DNA of 64,000 nucleotides from Pseudomonadota bacterium (GTDB taxonomy: Bacteria > Pseudomonadota > Alphaproteobacteria > Rhodobacterales > Rhodobacteraceae), in NCBI GenBank assembly GCA_021845805.1, contig JAJZVD010000006.1, positions 1 to 64,000 on the forward strand, in the 5' to 3' direction. Below are positions 1-9,390 of the stretch, one piece after another. Under the pieces are notes generated by a model that was not told where the DNA came from, searched no databases, and saw only the letters and a program-made list of their open reading frames with translations. The stretch's first letter is position 1. Each line of letters opens with the position of its first letter. The position numbers were made by a program, and so were the translations under genes.

Positions 1-78
1 GCCTCCTTTTCCGCCGGGCTACACCCGCCGAAAGGCAGGCACAACGGCATCGAAAAGGGAACCCCGCACGAGGGGGGA

Positions 79-154
79 TGGTGAGCCCGTCCGGATTCGA
101 ACCGGAGACCCACTGATTAAAAGTCAGTTGCTCTACCAACTGAGCTACGGGCCC
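79..154 (-). tRNA. tRNA-Lys (anticodon UUU)
   Basis: Read on the minus strand, this 76-nt stretch folds as a complete tRNA cloverleaf. The acceptor arm GGGCCCG pairs with CGGGCTC, the anticodon loop is CTTTTAA with anticodon TTT, the T arm carries GGTTCGAATCC, and the 3' CCA is encoded at 79-81. It decodes AAA and AAG lysine codons. A weak GC hairpin (62-75) lies just downstream and may help termination. Confidence 0.96.
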
Positions 155-166
155 ACACAGGCCGGG

Positions 167-195
167 GTGCTACGGAAAGGACGAAGGGGGGTCAA
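167..195 (-). promoter_or_regulatory. Candidate promoter of tRNA-Lys(UUU)
   Basis: On the minus strand TTGACC (195-190) and TAGCAC (172-167) are separated by 17 bp and end 12 bp before the tRNA. The -35 box is strong and the -10 box is weak. Confidence 0.5.
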
Positions 196-244
196 GCCCC
201 CTTTTCGCCACCCTCGACGATTTTTCGTTTGCGATCAGAGAGGG

Positions 245-320
245 TGGTGAGCCGTGCAGGGATCGAACCTGCGACAAGCTGATTAAGAGTCAGCTGCTCT
301 ACCAACTGAGCTAACGGCCC
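245..320 (-). tRNA. tRNA-Lys (anticodon CUU)
   Basis: A second 76-nt minus-strand tRNA. The acceptor arm GGGCCGT pairs with ACGGCTC, the anticodon loop is CTCTTAA with anticodon CTT, the T arm carries GGTTCGATCCC, and CCA is encoded at 245-247. It reads the AAG lysine codon, which is the preferred one in a GC-rich genome. It lies 90 bp upstream of the other lysine tRNA on the same strand. Confidence 0.96.
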
Positions 321-331
321 CACGGGGCGGC

Positions 332-360
332 CTGATAGACGCCTCGATCCGGGGGCGCAA
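332..360 (-). promoter_or_regulatory. Candidate promoter of tRNA-Lys(CUU)
   Basis: On the minus strand TTGCGC (360-355) and TATCAG (337-332) are separated by exactly 17 bp. Transcription would begin about 5 bp before the tRNA. Confidence 0.55.
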
Positions 361-401
361 GCGGAAAATTCGGCACCGCGGCGCATTTCCCGCCCCGCCG
401 C

Positions 402-430
402 TGGATTCCCGCGCCCCGTCGCCGTATATC
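402..430 (+). promoter_or_regulatory. Candidate promoter of dapF, leaderless
   Basis: TGGATT (402-407) and TATATC (425-430) are separated by 17 bp. Only 6 bp separate the -10 box from the dapF ATG, so the transcript would start at or next to the start codon. No ribosome binding site precedes that ATG, which agrees with a leaderless message. Confidence 0.45.
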
Positions 431-436
431 CGCGGC

Positions 437-1273
437 ATGGATCGCGCACTTTCCCCTTCCGGCCTGCCGTTTCGCAAGATGCACGGCGCGGGCAACGACT
501 TCGTGGTCATCGACCAGCGGGGGCAGCCCCTGCATGTCACCCCGGTGCTGGCCCGCGCGGTGGGCGACCGCCACCGCGGCGTGGGCTTCGACCAGCTCGT
601 GACGATCGACAGGGCCGAGGATGCCGACGCCCGGCTGGTGTTCTGGAATGCCGACGGATCGACCGCAGGCGCCTGCGGCAACGCCACCCGCTGCGTGGCC
701 CGGCTGCTGATGGACGAAACCGGGAAGGACCGCCTGACGCTGCGCACCGAGCGCGGGCTGCTTGCGGCGGAATGTGACGCCGACGGGCTGGTGCGGGTGA
801 ACATGGGGCAGCCGCAGCTTGACTGGGCCGACGTGCCGCTGGCCCGCGCCGTGGACACGCTGCACCTGCCGATGCCGGGCGACCCCTCCGCGGTGGGCAT
901 GGGCAACCCGCATTGCGTCTTCTTCGTGCCGGACGCGGCGGCAGCCGATGTGGCAGGCCGCGGCCCCGCGCTGGAACATGACCCGCTGTTCCCTGCGCGG
1001 ACGAATGTCGAATTCGCAAGCGTCATCGGCCCCGACCGGCTGCGGCTGCGTGTCTGGGAGCGCGGCGCGGGCATCACGCTGGCTTGCGGCTCGGGCACCT
1101 GCGCCACCGCGGTTGCCGCCGCGCGCCGGGGTCTGACCGGGCGCCAGGTGGTGGTCGAGGTCGACGGCGGCACGCTGACCGTGGACTGGCGCGATGACGG
1201 TGTCTGGCTGACCGGCCCCACGGCGACCGTCTTCACCGGCGTGCTCGATCCGGCACTGATGGCCCCCGCATGA
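437..1273 (+). CDS. dapF: Diaminopimelate epimerase
   Basis: DapF is a cytosolic, cofactor-independent epimerase that converts LL- to meso-diaminopimelate for lysine and peptidoglycan synthesis. The 278-aa length is normal for the family. Both catalytic cysteines are visible: Cys80 in ACGNATRC and Cys217 in ACGSGTC. The N-terminal [12 protein letters not shown] block is also typical. The ATG at 437 is preceded by a promoter-like element only 6 bp away and by no Shine-Dalgarno sequence, so translation may be leaderless. Its stop codon overlaps the start of mtaB, so the two are translationally coupled. dapA lies far away at 43.6-44.5 kb. Confidence 0.96.
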   Translation: MDRALSPSGLPFRKMHGAGNDFVVIDQRGQPLHVTPVLARAVGDRHRGVGFDQLVTIDRAEDADARLVFWNADGSTAGACGNATRCVARLLMDETGKDRLTLRTERGLLAAECDADGLVRVNMGQPQLDWADVPLARAVDTLHLPMPGDPSAVGMGNPHCVFFVPDAAAADVAGRGPALEHDPLFPARTNVEFASVIGPDRLRLRVWERGAGITLACGSGTCATAVAAARRGLTGRQVVVEVDGGTLTVDWRDDGVWLTGPTATVFTGVLDPALMAPA

Positions 1274-2502
1274 GCGCGCCGGTCTTCGCCACCCTGGGCT
1301 GCCGCCTGAACGCCTATGAATCCGAGGCGATGAAGACGCTGTCGGCGGGGCACGACAACCTTGTCGTCGTGAACACCTGCGCCGTGACCGCCGAGGCCGT
1401 CCGCAAGGCCAAGCAGGAGATCCGCAAGCTCCGCCGCGAACACCCCGATGCGACGCTGGTGGTGACCGGCTGCGCCGCCCAGACCGAGCCCGAGACCTTC
1501 GCCGAGATGTCCGAGGTCACCCGTGTCCTTGGCAATGCCGAGAAACTCGCCCCCGCCACCTGGGCCGAGCTGAAGGGCGACACACCGCGGGTGCAGGTCG
1601 ATGACATCATGGCCGTCACCCGTGCGGCCGCGCCGGTGATCGACGGCTTCGGCCGCCATCGCGCCTATGTCCAGGTGCAGAACGGCTGCGACCACCGCTG
1701 CACCTTCTGCATCATCCCCTTCGGCCGCGGCAATTCCCGGTCTGTCCCCGCGGATCAGGTGGTGGACCAGATCGCGCGGCTCGTGGGCAAGGGCTTCAAC
1801 GAGGTGGTGCTGACCGGGGTCGATCTGACAAGCTGGGGCGCCGATCTCGACGGTGCGCCGCGGCTGGGCGATCTGGTGATGGCGATCCTGCGGCGGGTGC
1901 CGGACCTGCCGCGGCTGCGCATCTCGTCGATCGATTCGATCGAGGCCGATCCGCGCCTGATGGAGGCCATCGCCACCGAGCCGCGTCTGATGCCCCATCT
2001 GCACCTCAGCCTCCAGCATGGCGACACGCTGATCCTGAAGCGGATGAAGCGGCGCCACAGCCGCGACGACGCGATCCGCTTCTGCCAAGAGGCCCGCGCG
2101 CTGCGCCCCGGCATCGCCTTCGGCGCCGACATCATCGCAGGCTTCCCCACCGAGACCGAGGCGCAGTTCGAAAACTCGCTGCGGCTGGTCGAGGACTGCG
2201 GGCTGACCTTCCTGCATGTGTTCCCCTATTCGCGCCGCCCCGGCACGCCGGCCGCGCGGATGCCGCAGGTGGCGGGCCCCGCCATCCGCGAGCGTGCCGC
2301 CCGCCTGCGCGCGGCGGGCGAGGCCGCGCTGGCGCGCCACCTGGCGAACGAGGTCGGCACGACCCACCGCATCCTGATGGAACGCCCCCGGATGGGGCGC
2401 ACCGAACGGTTCACCGAGGTGGCCTTCGCCACCGACCAACCCGAAGGCCGGATCGTGACGGCGGTCATCACCGGTCATGACGGCACGCACCTTCAGGCCT
2501 GA
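1270..2502 (+). CDS. mtaB: tRNA t6A37 methylthiotransferase MtaB
   Basis: This is a radical-SAM methylthiotransferase that adds a methylthio group to N6-threonylcarbamoyladenosine at position 37 of ANN-decoding tRNAs. The 410 residues show the usual order: an N-terminal UPF0004 domain with cluster-binding cysteines at about 11, 37 and 68, then the radical-SAM motif C140-x3-C144-x2-C147 (CDHRCTFC), then a C-terminal segment resembling a TRAM domain. MtaB was chosen over MiaB and RimO because of the short N-terminus and overall pattern. The ATG overlaps the dapF stop as ATGA. The next gene starts 3 bp after the stop. Confidence 0.9.
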   Translation: MSAPVFATLGCRLNAYESEAMKTLSAGHDNLVVVNTCAVTAEAVRKAKQEIRKLRREHPDATLVVTGCAAQTEPETFAEMSEVTRVLGNAEKLAPATWAELKGDTPRVQVDDIMAVTRAAAPVIDGFGRHRAYVQVQNGCDHRCTFCIIPFGRGNSRSVPADQVVDQIARLVGKGFNEVVLTGVDLTSWGADLDGAPRLGDLVMAILRRVPDLPRLRISSIDSIEADPRLMEAIATEPRLMPHLHLSLQHGDTLILKRMKRRHSRDDAIRFCQEARALRPGIAFGADIIAGFPTETEAQFENSLRLVEDCGLTFLHVFPYSRRPGTPAARMPQVAGPAIRERAARLRAAGEAALARHLANEVGTTHRILMERPRMGRTERFTEVAFATDQPEGRIVTAVITGHDGTHLQA

Positions 2503-2505
2503 CCG

Positions 2506-3114
2506 ATGCATCCCAATCCCGCCTTCCGCCAGACCCCGGCCGACCGCAACCTGGCCTTTGCCCGCAGCCGCAGCTTCGGCACGCTGGTGGTGAATGCCGA
2601 GACGGGGCCGCTTCTGTCGCACATTCCCTTCCGGCTGGCCGAAGATGGCGCCTCGGTCGAGATCCACCTTGTCCGCTCGAACCCGATCGTCCCGCTGCTG
2701 CCCGCGCGCGCCGTGCTGTCGGTGACGGGGCCCGAGGGCTATGTTTCGCCCGACTGGTATGGCCTGCCCGACCAGGTGCCGACCTGGAACTATGTCGCCG
2801 TCCACCTGCGCGGCCGACTGGAGCTGATGCCCGAGGGCGAGTTGCGCGGCGTGCTTGACCGTCTTTCGGCGCAGTTCGAGGCGCTGCTGCTGCCAAAGAC
2901 GCCGTGGACCGCCGAGAAGATGACGCCGGGCACGATGGACCGGATGATGCGGATGATCCTGCCCTGCCGACTGCATGTGGACGAGGTGAACGGCACCTGG
3001 AAACTTGGCCAGAACAAGCCTGAACCCGCCCGCCTCGGGGCCGCCGACGGGCTGGAGGCCGCGGGCCTTGCCCCCGAGGCCGCAGCGCTTGCCGCCCTGA
3101 TGCGCGACCTCTGA
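2506..3114 (+). CDS. PaiB-like FMN-binding protein
   Basis: A 202-aa protein of the PaiB family, which adopts a split-barrel flavin-binding fold and was named for a negative regulator of sporulation and degradative enzymes in Bacillus. Recognisable features are the N-terminal block FGTLVVN followed by HIPF, the central PTWNYVAVHLRG motif, and the C-terminal WKLGQNKP motif. Its real role in alphaproteobacteria is unknown; binding of a flavin or heme is inferred from the family. It begins 3 bp after mtaB and is probably cotranscribed with dapF-mtaB. Confidence 0.85.
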   Translation: MHPNPAFRQTPADRNLAFARSRSFGTLVVNAETGPLLSHIPFRLAEDGASVEIHLVRSNPIVPLLPARAVLSVTGPEGYVSPDWYGLPDQVPTWNYVAVHLRGRLELMPEGELRGVLDRLSAQFEALLLPKTPWTAEKMTPGTMDRMMRMILPCRLHVDEVNGTWKLGQNKPEPARLGAADGLEAAGLAPEAAALAALMRDL

Positions 3115-3121
3115 CAGGCGG

Positions 3122-3150
3122 TGGACAGCCCCGCCCCCGCGGCCTACCTT
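3122..3150 (+). promoter_or_regulatory. Candidate promoter of the glutathione transferase gene
   Basis: TGGACA (3122-3127) and TACCTT (3145-3150) are 17 bp apart. They end 26 bp before the ATG, leaving room for the AAAGGA ribosome binding site. Confidence 0.45.
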
Positions 3151-3176
3151 CCGCGCATCGTCGCGAAAGGAACGCC

Positions 3177-3782
3177 ATGCGCCTTCACCAGTCCCCCGCC
3201 TCGCCGTTTGTCCGCAAGGTGGTTGTCGTGCTCAAGGAAACCGGGCAGGAGGGCGATGTCGCCCTTGTCACCGCAACCGGAACGCCGGTCAATCCCGATG
3301 CCATGCCGGTGGCGCTGAACCCGCTTGGCAAGATCCCCACGCTGGAGCGCGACGATGGCCCCGCGCTGTATGACAGCCGCGTGATCTGCCGCTACCTTGA
3401 CGACCGCGCGGGGGGCAAGCTCTACCCCGCCGGGCCCCGGCTGTGGGAGACGCTGACGCTGGAGGCGACGGCCGACGGGATCAGCGACGCTGCCGTGCTG
3501 ATGCGCTATGAAACCGCGGTACGGCCAGCAGACAGGCAATGGCCCGACTGGCTAGACGGCCAGTGGGCCAAGATCGCCCGCAGCCTCGACGCGCTGGAAA
3601 GCCGCTGGATCAGCCACCTGTCCGGCCCGCTCGACATCGGCCAGATCGCCGTCGGCTGCGCGCTGGGCTACCTTGACTTCCGCCATGCCGCGCGCGACTG
3701 GCGCAGCGGGCGGCCCGCGCTGGCGGGGTGGTACGCCGCCTTTGCGACGCGCCCCAGCATGGCCGCCACGGCGCCGGTCTGA
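3177..3782 (+). CDS. Glutathione S-transferase family protein
   Basis: A 201-aa cytosolic glutathione transferase. The N-terminal thioredoxin-like half begins with HQSPASPFVRKVVVVLKETG, where Ser/Pro residues near position 5-8 occupy the usual catalytic position. The cis-proline and glutathione-contacting region is seen as GKIPTLE followed by DSRVICRYLD. The C-terminal half is helical and ends with a conserved LDFR-type segment. Substrate cannot be deduced; members of this branch act in thiol detoxification. AAAGGA lies 6 bp before the ATG. It is the last gene of the dapF side and is followed by the promoter region of the bc1 operon. Confidence 0.9.
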   Translation: MRLHQSPASPFVRKVVVVLKETGQEGDVALVTATGTPVNPDAMPVALNPLGKIPTLERDDGPALYDSRVICRYLDDRAGGKLYPAGPRLWETLTLEATADGISDAAVLMRYETAVRPADRQWPDWLDGQWAKIARSLDALESRWISHLSGPLDIGQIAVGCALGYLDFRHAARDWRSGRPALAGWYAAFATRPSMAATAPV

Positions 3783-3901
3783 TGTGCCGGATCGCCCGAA
3801 AAACCGCACGCGACCACCGCGCCGGGGCCGGGATGGGGGGCAATCCGCCATCACGAAATGTTTTTACGGCGATGCCCTTGACGCTGCGCCCGATTGTCCG
3901 C

Positions 3902-3930
3902 TGGACGGGCGAAGGTCAGGGCGCTAATTA
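3902..3930 (+). promoter_or_regulatory. Candidate promoter of the petABC operon
   Basis: TGGACG (3902-3907) and TAATTA (3925-3930) are separated by 17 bp within the 227-bp gap before petA. The rest of the gap is an A/T-enriched patch near 3856-3866 and shows no gene. Confidence 0.4.
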
Positions 3931-4009
3931 GCCGCATTAGGAAGGCTGCAGGAAACTGCGGCCATGCTTTGCACAGGCCGCCGCACCGGCCACGGAAGGG
4001 AGAAGCTAC

Positions 4010-4573
4010 GTGTCCCACGCAGAAGACCACAAAGCCAGCCGCAGGGACTTCCTGTATTACGCCACCGCCGGGGCCGGGGCTGTCACGGCGGGCGCCGCGA
4101 TCTGGCCGCTCATCAACCAGATGAACCCCTCGGCCGATACGCTCGCGGTCGCCTCGATCGATGTCGACATCTCGCCCGTCGCCGAAGGCACGCAACTGAC
4201 CGTGAAGTGGCTGGGCAAGCCGGTCTTCATCCGCCATCGCACGGCGAAGGAGATCGAGGAAGGCCGCGCCGTGAAGCTGGCCGAACTGCCCGACCCGCTG
4301 GCCGAGAACGACAACCTGCCCGCCGGCAGCCAGGCCACCGACGAGAACCGCACCCTGGACAAGGAAGGCAAGTGGCTGGTGATGCTGGGTGTGTGCACAC
4401 ACCTCGGCTGCGTGCCGCTGGGCAACAACGCGGGCGAGTTCGACGGCTGGTTCTGCCCCTGCCACGGGTCGCAATACGACACCGCCGGCCGCATCCGCAA
4501 AGGCCCGGCCCCGCGCAACCTTCAGGTTCCCGTCGCCAAGTTCACCGACGCGAAAACCATCAAGCTCGGCTAA
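4010..4573 (+). CDS. petA: Ubiquinol-cytochrome c reductase iron-sulfur subunit (Rieske)
   Basis: This 187-aa subunit of the cytochrome bc1 complex carries the 2Fe-2S cluster that takes one electron from ubiquinol. The ligands are visible as C129-T-H131-LG-C134 and C149-P-C151-H152, covering two Cys and two His ligands plus the disulfide pair. The N-terminus has a twin-arginine motif, SRRDFLYY, followed by a single hydrophobic anchor (about 18-36), as expected for Tat-dependent insertion. The start is GTG at 4010, chosen because GGGAGAAG lies just upstream and the N-terminus matches the family. petB follows after 11 bp. All three bc1 genes form one operon. Confidence 0.96.
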   Translation: MSHAEDHKASRRDFLYYATAGAGAVTAGAAIWPLINQMNPSADTLAVASIDVDISPVAEGTQLTVKWLGKPVFIRHRTAKEIEEGRAVKLAELPDPLAENDNLPAGSQATDENRTLDKEGKWLVMLGVCTHLGCVPLGNNAGEFDGWFCPCHGSQYDTAGRIRKGPAPRNLQVPVAKFTDAKTIKLG

Positions 4574-4584
4574 GGGAGAGACCG

Positions 4585-5910
4585 ATGGCTGGAATTCCTC
4601 ACGACCATTACGAGCCGAAGTCGGGCTTCGAGAAGTGGCTGCACAAGCGCCTGCCGATCGTTGGTCTCGCCTATGACACGATCATGATCCCGACGCCGAA
4701 GAACCTGAACTGGTGGTGGATCTGGGGCATCGTCCTGGCGTTCTGCCTGGTGCTTCAGATCGTCACCGGCGTCGTTCTGGCGATGAACTACACCCCCAAC
4801 GTGAATCTGGCCTTCGCGTCGGTCGAGCATATCATGCGCGACGTGAACGGCGGCTTCATGATCCGCTACATGCACATGAACGGCGCCTCGCTGTTCTTCA
4901 TCGCGGTCTACATCCACATCTTCCGCGGCCTGTTCTACGGCAGCTACAAGGCCCCGCGCGAGGTGACCTGGATCATCGGCATGCTGATCTACCTGGCGAT
5001 GATGGCGACCGCGTTCATGGGCTATGTGCTGCCCTGGGGGCAGATGTCGTTCTGGGGCGCCACGGTGATCACCGGGCTCTTCGGTGCCATTCCCGGCATC
5101 GGCCCGCATATCCAGACCTGGCTTCTGGGCGGGCCTTCGGTCGACAACGCGACGCTGAACCGCTTCTTCTCGCTGCACTACCTGCTGCCGTTCATCATCG
5201 CGGCGCTGGTCGCGGTGCACATCTGGGCGTTCCACAACACCGGCAACAACAACCCGACCGGCATCGAAGTTCGCCGTTCGTCGAAGGCCGAGGCGCAGAA
5301 GGACACGGTTCCGTTCTGGCCCTATTTCGTGATCAAGGACCTCTTCGCGCTGTCGCTGATCATCACGATCTTCTTCGCGGTCGTCGCCTTCATGCCGAAC
5401 TACTTCGGCTCGCCCGACAACTACATCATGGCGGATTCGCTGAAGACCCCGCCCTCGATCGAGCCGGAATGGTACTTCCTGCCGTTCTACGCGATCCTGC
5501 GCGCCTTCACCCAGGACGTGTGGATCGTGCAGTTTGCCCACTTCGTGAGCTTCGGCATCGTCGATGCGAAGTTCTTCGGCGTGCTGGCGATGTTCGGGGC
5601 CATCGCGGTCATGGCGCTGGCGCCCTGGCTTGATACCTCCTCGGTGCGCTCGGGCCGCTACCGTCCCTCGTTCAAGTGGTGGTTCCGCCTGCTGCTGGTG
5701 GATTTCCTGCTGCTGATGTGGTGCGGCTCGCAATTCCCGACCGCCATCATCGGCTGGGTCTCGCTGATCGCGTCGACCTACTGGTTCGCCTACTTCCTGG
5801 TGATCCTGCCGCTGCTGGGCGTGCTGGAAAAGCCGATGAAGATGCCGGCCACGATCGAGGAAGACTTCAATGCCCACTACGGCGCGGGCTCTGCCCATCC
5901 GGCCGAGTGA
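4585..5910 (+). CDS. petB: Ubiquinol-cytochrome c reductase cytochrome b subunit
   Basis: This 441-aa integral membrane subunit binds two b hemes and the Qo and Qi quinone sites. Eight or so hydrophobic helices are seen. Heme-ligand histidines occur in the [19 protein letters not shown] segment and in [14 protein letters not shown]. The Qo-site PEWY motif is intact (IEPEWYFLP). A longer open frame extends upstream through petA, but the ATG at 4585 has GGGAGAG nearby and gives the standard N-terminus [14 protein letters not shown]-terminal extension of about 20 residues beyond the last helix is normal for Rhodobacter-type proteins. Confidence 0.97.
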   Translation: MAGIPHDHYEPKSGFEKWLHKRLPIVGLAYDTIMIPTPKNLNWWWIWGIVLAFCLVLQIVTGVVLAMNYTPNVNLAFASVEHIMRDVNGGFMIRYMHMNGASLFFIAVYIHIFRGLFYGSYKAPREVTWIIGMLIYLAMMATAFMGYVLPWGQMSFWGATVITGLFGAIPGIGPHIQTWLLGGPSVDNATLNRFFSLHYLLPFIIAALVAVHIWAFHNTGNNNPTGIEVRRSSKAEAQKDTVPFWPYFVIKDLFALSLIITIFFAVVAFMPNYFGSPDNYIMADSLKTPPSIEPEWYFLPFYAILRAFTQDVWIVQFAHFVSFGIVDAKFFGVLAMFGAIAVMALAPWLDTSSVRSGRYRPSFKWWFRLLLVDFLLLMWCGSQFPTAIIGWVSLIASTYWFAYFLVILPLLGVLEKPMKMPATIEEDFNAHYGAGSAHPAE

Positions 5911-5928
5911 GAGAAAGGACCGACTGAG

Positions 5929-6747
5929 ATGATCCGGAAACTCAGCCTTGCCGCGGCGACCGCGGTGGCGCTCTTCTCGGCGCAGGGCGTTGTCGCGGCC
6001 GAATCGACGGCCGAAATCCCCGATATCCCGTTCTCGTTCGACGGGCCCTTCGGCACGTTCGACGAACATCAGCTCCAGCGCGGCCTGCAGGTCTATACCG
6101 AGGTCTGCTCGGCCTGCCACGGTATGGATCTTGTCGCGATCCGAACGCTGGGCGACGAAGGCGGCCCGCACCTGCCCCGCGATCAGGTGAAGGCCTATGC
6201 CGCGGCCTTCCCGGTGAACGACACGGCGTCGAACCCGCAGTATGTCGACCCCGCCACGGGCCAGGCGCGCAAGCTTGTTCCCGCGGACCACTTCCCCGCC
6301 AACAACTCGATGGGCGCGCCGGATCTGTCGGTGATGGCCAAGGCCCGCAAGGCCTTCGAAGGGCCGTACAAGCTGGGCATCAACCAGCTGATCCACGGCA
6401 TCGGCGGCCCGGAATACATCGTGGCGCTGCTGAACGGCTTCACCGGCAACACCAAGGACGTTGCGGGGAACACCGTCTATGAAAACCACATCTTCCCCGG
6501 TGGCTGGATTCGCATGCCCCCGCCCCTGACCGACGGCCAGGTGACCTTTGCCGACGGCTCGCCCAACGACGTGAAGCACATGTCGGAAGACGTGGCGGCC
6601 TTCCTGATGTGGGCAGCCGAGCCGAAGATGATGGCACGCAAGCACGCGGGCTTTGTGGGTGTGTTCTTCCTGATCATCCTCACCACGCTGCTCTACCTCA
6701 CCAACAAGCGGCTCTGGGCCGGGCTGAAGGGCAAGAAGACCGCCTGA
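5929..6747 (+). CDS. petC: Cytochrome c1
   Basis: This 272-aa subunit passes electrons from the Rieske centre to soluble or membrane cytochrome c. A cleavable signal peptide ends near Ala23-Ala24 (QGVVAAES). Heme c attaches at C60-SA-C63-H64, and the methionine ligand is in [11 protein letters not shown]-terminal membrane anchor ([17 protein letters not shown]) is followed by positive residues. It begins 18 bp after petB with AGAAAGGA upstream. The operon ends in a strong terminator 22 bp downstream. Confidence 0.97.
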   Translation: MIRKLSLAAATAVALFSAQGVVAAESTAEIPDIPFSFDGPFGTFDEHQLQRGLQVYTEVCSACHGMDLVAIRTLGDEGGPHLPRDQVKAYAAAFPVNDTASNPQYVDPATGQARKLVPADHFPANNSMGAPDLSVMAKARKAFEGPYKLGINQLIHGIGGPEYIVALLNGFTGNTKDVAGNTVYENHIFPGGWIRMPPPLTDGQVTFADGSPNDVKHMSEDVAAFLMWAAEPKMMARKHAGFVGVFFLIILTTLLYLTNKRLWAGLKGKKTA

Positions 6748-6769
6748 GGCACCGCCAAATGGCTACCAG

Positions 6770-6796
6770 ACGCGCCCTTCGGGGCGCGTTTTTCTT
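6770..6796 (+). terminator. Rho-independent terminator of petABC
   Basis: An 8-bp GC-rich stem (ACGCGCCC pairing with GGGCGCGT) closes a TTCG tetraloop and is followed by TTTTCTTT. It lies 22 bp after the petC stop codon. Confidence 0.88.
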
Positions 6797-6803
6797 TGCC
6801 CTC

Positions 6804-6832
6804 TTGAGGCCGCCCCCCTGCCCCGCTAGACC
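6804..6832 (+). promoter_or_regulatory. Candidate promoter of aroC
   Basis: TTGAGG (6804-6809) and TAGACC (6827-6832) are separated by 17 bp, directly after the petC terminator and 24 bp before the aroC ATG. Confidence 0.42.
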
Positions 6833-6856
6833 GCCCGAAGCTAAGGAGCCCGCGCC

Positions 6857-7957
6857 ATGAGCCTGAATACCTTCGGCCACCTGTTCCGCGTGACCACCTG
6901 GGGCGAAAGCCACGGGCCCGCGCTTGGCTGCACCGTCGATGGCTGCCCACCTGGTGTGCCGCTGACCGAAGCGGACATCCAGCCCTGGCTGGATCGCCGC
7001 AAACCCGGCCAGAACAAGTTCACCACCCAGCGCCGCGAGGCCGACGAGGTGAAGATCCTCTCGGGCACCTTCGAGGGTCGCACGACCGGCACGCCGATCC
7101 AGCTCATGATCGAGAATACCGACCAGCGGTCGAAGGATTACGGCGCGATCGCCCAGACCTTCCGCCCCGGCCATGCCGACATCACCTACTGGCAGAAATA
7201 CGGCATCCGCGATCCGCGTGGCGGCGGCCGCTCCTCGGCGCGTGAAACCGCGGCACGGGTTGCGGCGGGCGGCGTGGCGCGCGCGGCGCTGGCTGCGCTT
7301 GTCCCCGGCCTGCGGATCACTGGCTACCTGGTGCAGATGGGCACGCTGGCCATCGACCGCGCCCGCTTCGACTGGGACGAGATCGAGCGGAACCCGTTCT
7401 GGGGCCCCGACGCCCGGACGGCCGCCCTTTGGGAAACCTACCTGGATGACCTGCGGAAATCCGGCAACTCGGTCGGCGCGGTCATCGAGGTGGTGGCGCA
7501 GGGCGTGCCACCCGGCCTTGGCGCGCCGATCTACGGCAAGCTCGACAGCGACCTTGCCGCCGCAATGATGTCGATCAACGCGGTCAAGGGCGTGGAGATC
7601 GGCGAGGGGATGGCCGCCGCCGCCCTGACCGGGGTCGAGAACGCCGACGAGATCGAGATGGGCAGCGACGGCCCGCGCTACCTCACGAACCACGCGGGTG
7701 GCATTCTCGGCGGCATCTCCACCGGGCAGGATGTTGTGGTGCGCTTCGCGGTGAAGCCGACCTCGTCGATCCTGACGCCGCGCCGGTCGGTGACGCTGGC
7801 GGGCGAGGCGGCCGAGGTCGTCACCAAGGGACGGCACGACCCCTGCGTCGGCATCCGCGCCGTCCCCGTGGGCGAGGCGATGATGGCCTGCGTCATCCTG
7901 GATCACCTGCTGCTGGATCGGGGCCAGACCGGGGGCGCCCGCGGCCGCATCGGCTGA
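6857..7957 (+). CDS. aroC: Chorismate synthase
   Basis: AroC catalyses the last common step of the shikimate pathway, converting 5-enolpyruvylshikimate 3-phosphate to chorismate with reduced FMN as catalyst. The 366-aa length is standard. The N-terminal GESHGPALG signature, the central [14 protein letters not shown] block and the C-terminal RRSVTLAGE-type segment are all conserved. AAGGAG precedes the ATG by 8 bp. The gene appears to be transcribed alone, between the bc1 terminator and a secreted esterase gene. Confidence 0.97.
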   Translation: MSLNTFGHLFRVTTWGESHGPALGCTVDGCPPGVPLTEADIQPWLDRRKPGQNKFTTQRREADEVKILSGTFEGRTTGTPIQLMIENTDQRSKDYGAIAQTFRPGHADITYWQKYGIRDPRGGGRSSARETAARVAAGGVARAALAALVPGLRITGYLVQMGTLAIDRARFDWDEIERNPFWGPDARTAALWETYLDDLRKSGNSVGAVIEVVAQGVPPGLGAPIYGKLDSDLAAAMMSINAVKGVEIGEGMAAAALTGVENADEIEMGSDGPRYLTNHAGGILGGISTGQDVVVRFAVKPTSSILTPRRSVTLAGEAAEVVTKGRHDPCVGIRAVPVGEAMMACVILDHLLLDRGQTGGARGRIG

Positions 7958-8012
7958 AGCGACGGAACCGGGACGGCCGCGCGTTTGTCTGCCAATCATG
8001 GGAGACCCGGCC

Positions 8013-8912
8013 ATGCGCGCCATCCTGATATGCCTTCTGGCGCTCCTTGTTGCCCCCGCCGCGCGGGCCGCGCCGATGCGGCAGACGATCACGGTCGACG
8101 GGCTGACGCGGCACTTCCTCCTTTATGTGCCCGCCTCGGTTGCAGCAGGCGCGACGCCGGTGCCGCTGGTCATGGTGCTGCATGGCGGCGGCGGCTCTGG
8201 CCGCGAGGTCGCGCGCAGCACCCGCCACCGGTTCGAGACGCTGGCCGATCAGGCGGGCTTCATCGTGGTCTACCCCGACGCCATCGGCCGGATCTGGGAC
8301 ACGGGCGAAGGCGAGGTTTCGGCTGCGCTGCGCAGCCCGCGCGATGACCTTGCCTTCCTCAAGGCCACGGTGGCGGCTGTGGCGGCGCGCTACCCCGTGG
8401 ACCGCTCGCGCCTGTTCGCCACCGGCATCTCCCGCGGCGGCCACGCCAGCTACATGCTGGCCTGCCGCGCGCCCGGCCTGTTCCGCGCCATCGCGCCGGT
8501 GGCCATGACGCTTCCCGCCGGTCTTGCCGCCGATTGCGCCAAGGCACCGCCAACGGGGGTGCTGTTGATCCAGGGCACCGCCGACCCCCTTGTTCCCTAT
8601 GGCGGCGGGCGGGTCACGGTGCTGGGGCGCCAGCGCGATTCCGTCCTGTCGGCCGATGCCACGATGGACCTTTTCCGCGGTGTGAACCGCTGTGCCGGGG
8701 TGGCGCAGGTCGACTCCATCGGGGCCGTCGATCGTCTGACCTGGCAGGGCTGCATGGCGCCAACCCGGATGGACAGGGTGAACGGCGGCGGGCATTCCTG
8801 GCCCTCGGGGCAGGCGCTGCTGCCGACGATGATGGCCGGCCGCAGCACTACCGACATCTCGGCGCCGGACGAGATCTGGGCCTTCTTCAGCGGCTTCCCC
8901 GCCCGGCCCTGA
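8013..8912 (+). CDS. Secreted LpqC/PHB-depolymerase-type esterase
   Basis: A 299-aa alpha/beta hydrolase of the polyhydroxybutyrate depolymerase/feruloyl esterase group. A signal peptide spans about residues 1-20 (ILICLLALLVAPAARAAP), so it should act in the periplasm or outside. The fold markers are LHGGGGSG (oxyanion region), the nucleophile elbow GISRGG, the acid in GTADPLVPY and the histidine in GGGHSWP. The substrate is an ester but cannot be specified. An in-frame ATG 15 bp upstream exists, but the ATG at 8013 has GGGAG at proper spacing. It faces the thioredoxin gene tail to tail. Confidence 0.85.
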   Translation: MRAILICLLALLVAPAARAAPMRQTITVDGLTRHFLLYVPASVAAGATPVPLVMVLHGGGGSGREVARSTRHRFETLADQAGFIVVYPDAIGRIWDTGEGEVSAALRSPRDDLAFLKATVAAVAARYPVDRSRLFATGISRGGHASYMLACRAPGLFRAIAPVAMTLPAGLAADCAKAPPTGVLLIQGTADPLVPYGGGRVTVLGRQRDSVLSADATMDLFRGVNRCAGVAQVDSIGAVDRLTWQGCMAPTRMDRVNGGGHSWPSGQALLPTMMAGRSTTDISAPDEIWAFFSGFPARP

Positions 8913-8943
8913 GGCCCGCGCCCCAAAGACCGCCGCCCGCGCC

Positions 8944-9372
8944 TCAGGCGCTGGTGGCGGCGGTCAGCGCCGTATCCAGCAACGCCTTGATCTTCGCCTC
9001 GCCAGTCTCCCAGTTCAGACGGCCCAGTTCCTTGTCGCCCTTCAAGACGATCAGCGTGGCGCGGTCGGTCACCTTCAGACCCTTGGTGAAGGCGTCGTTC
9101 TTGTAGGTGTCCCAGTCCACCACCACAAAGCTGACCGCCTTTTCATAGGCCGGGTTGGCGGCCCGCAGACGGTCCAGCACACGCTTCTGCGCCGCGCAGG
9201 TGCTGCACCAGGTCGCGAAGAAATCGACGAAGACAGTCTGGCCCTTGGCCAGTTCGTCCTTCACCAGCCCCGGCGCATAGGGCACCGGCGCTCCGGCGCG
9301 GGCGCGGGGCGTGGCAAGCGGCGTGGCGAGGGTGACGGCGGCAGTCAGGGTCAGGAAATCGCGACGGTTCAT
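8944..9372 (-). CDS. Periplasmic thioredoxin-family protein with a Tat-type signal
   Basis: A 142-aa thioredoxin-fold protein with redox motif W55-C56-S-T-C59. The N-terminus reads NRRDFLTLTAAVTLATPLA, a twin-arginine leader, with likely cleavage after ARA (about residue 26). The stretch VDFFATWCSTC and the later TDRATLIVL (cis-Pro replaced by Ala-Thr context) fit the DsbD-gamma/TlpA-like group. It starts 18 bp after the ccdA-like gene, so the two probably form an electron relay that brings cytosolic reducing power to periplasmic thiols. The target protein is unknown. Confidence 0.85.
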   Translation of the reverse strand: MNRRDFLTLTAAVTLATPLATPRARAGAPVPYAPGLVKDELAKGQTVFVDFFATWCSTCAAQKRVLDRLRAANPAYEKAVSFVVVDWDTYKNDAFTKGLKVTDRATLIVLKGDKELGRLNWETGEAKIKALLDTALTAATSA

Positions 9373-9390
9373 GATGGTCTCTCTGGTCTG

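Noticed and set aside
283-2976. A minus-strand open frame of 897 codons opposite dapF, mtaB and the PaiB-like gene
   Set aside because: It overlaps a tRNA and three well-supported genes and has low-complexity composition.
3964-4584. In-frame N-terminal extension of petB through petA
   Set aside because: petA is intact in another frame with all cluster ligands. The petB ATG at 4585 has its own ribosome binding site and a standard N-terminus.
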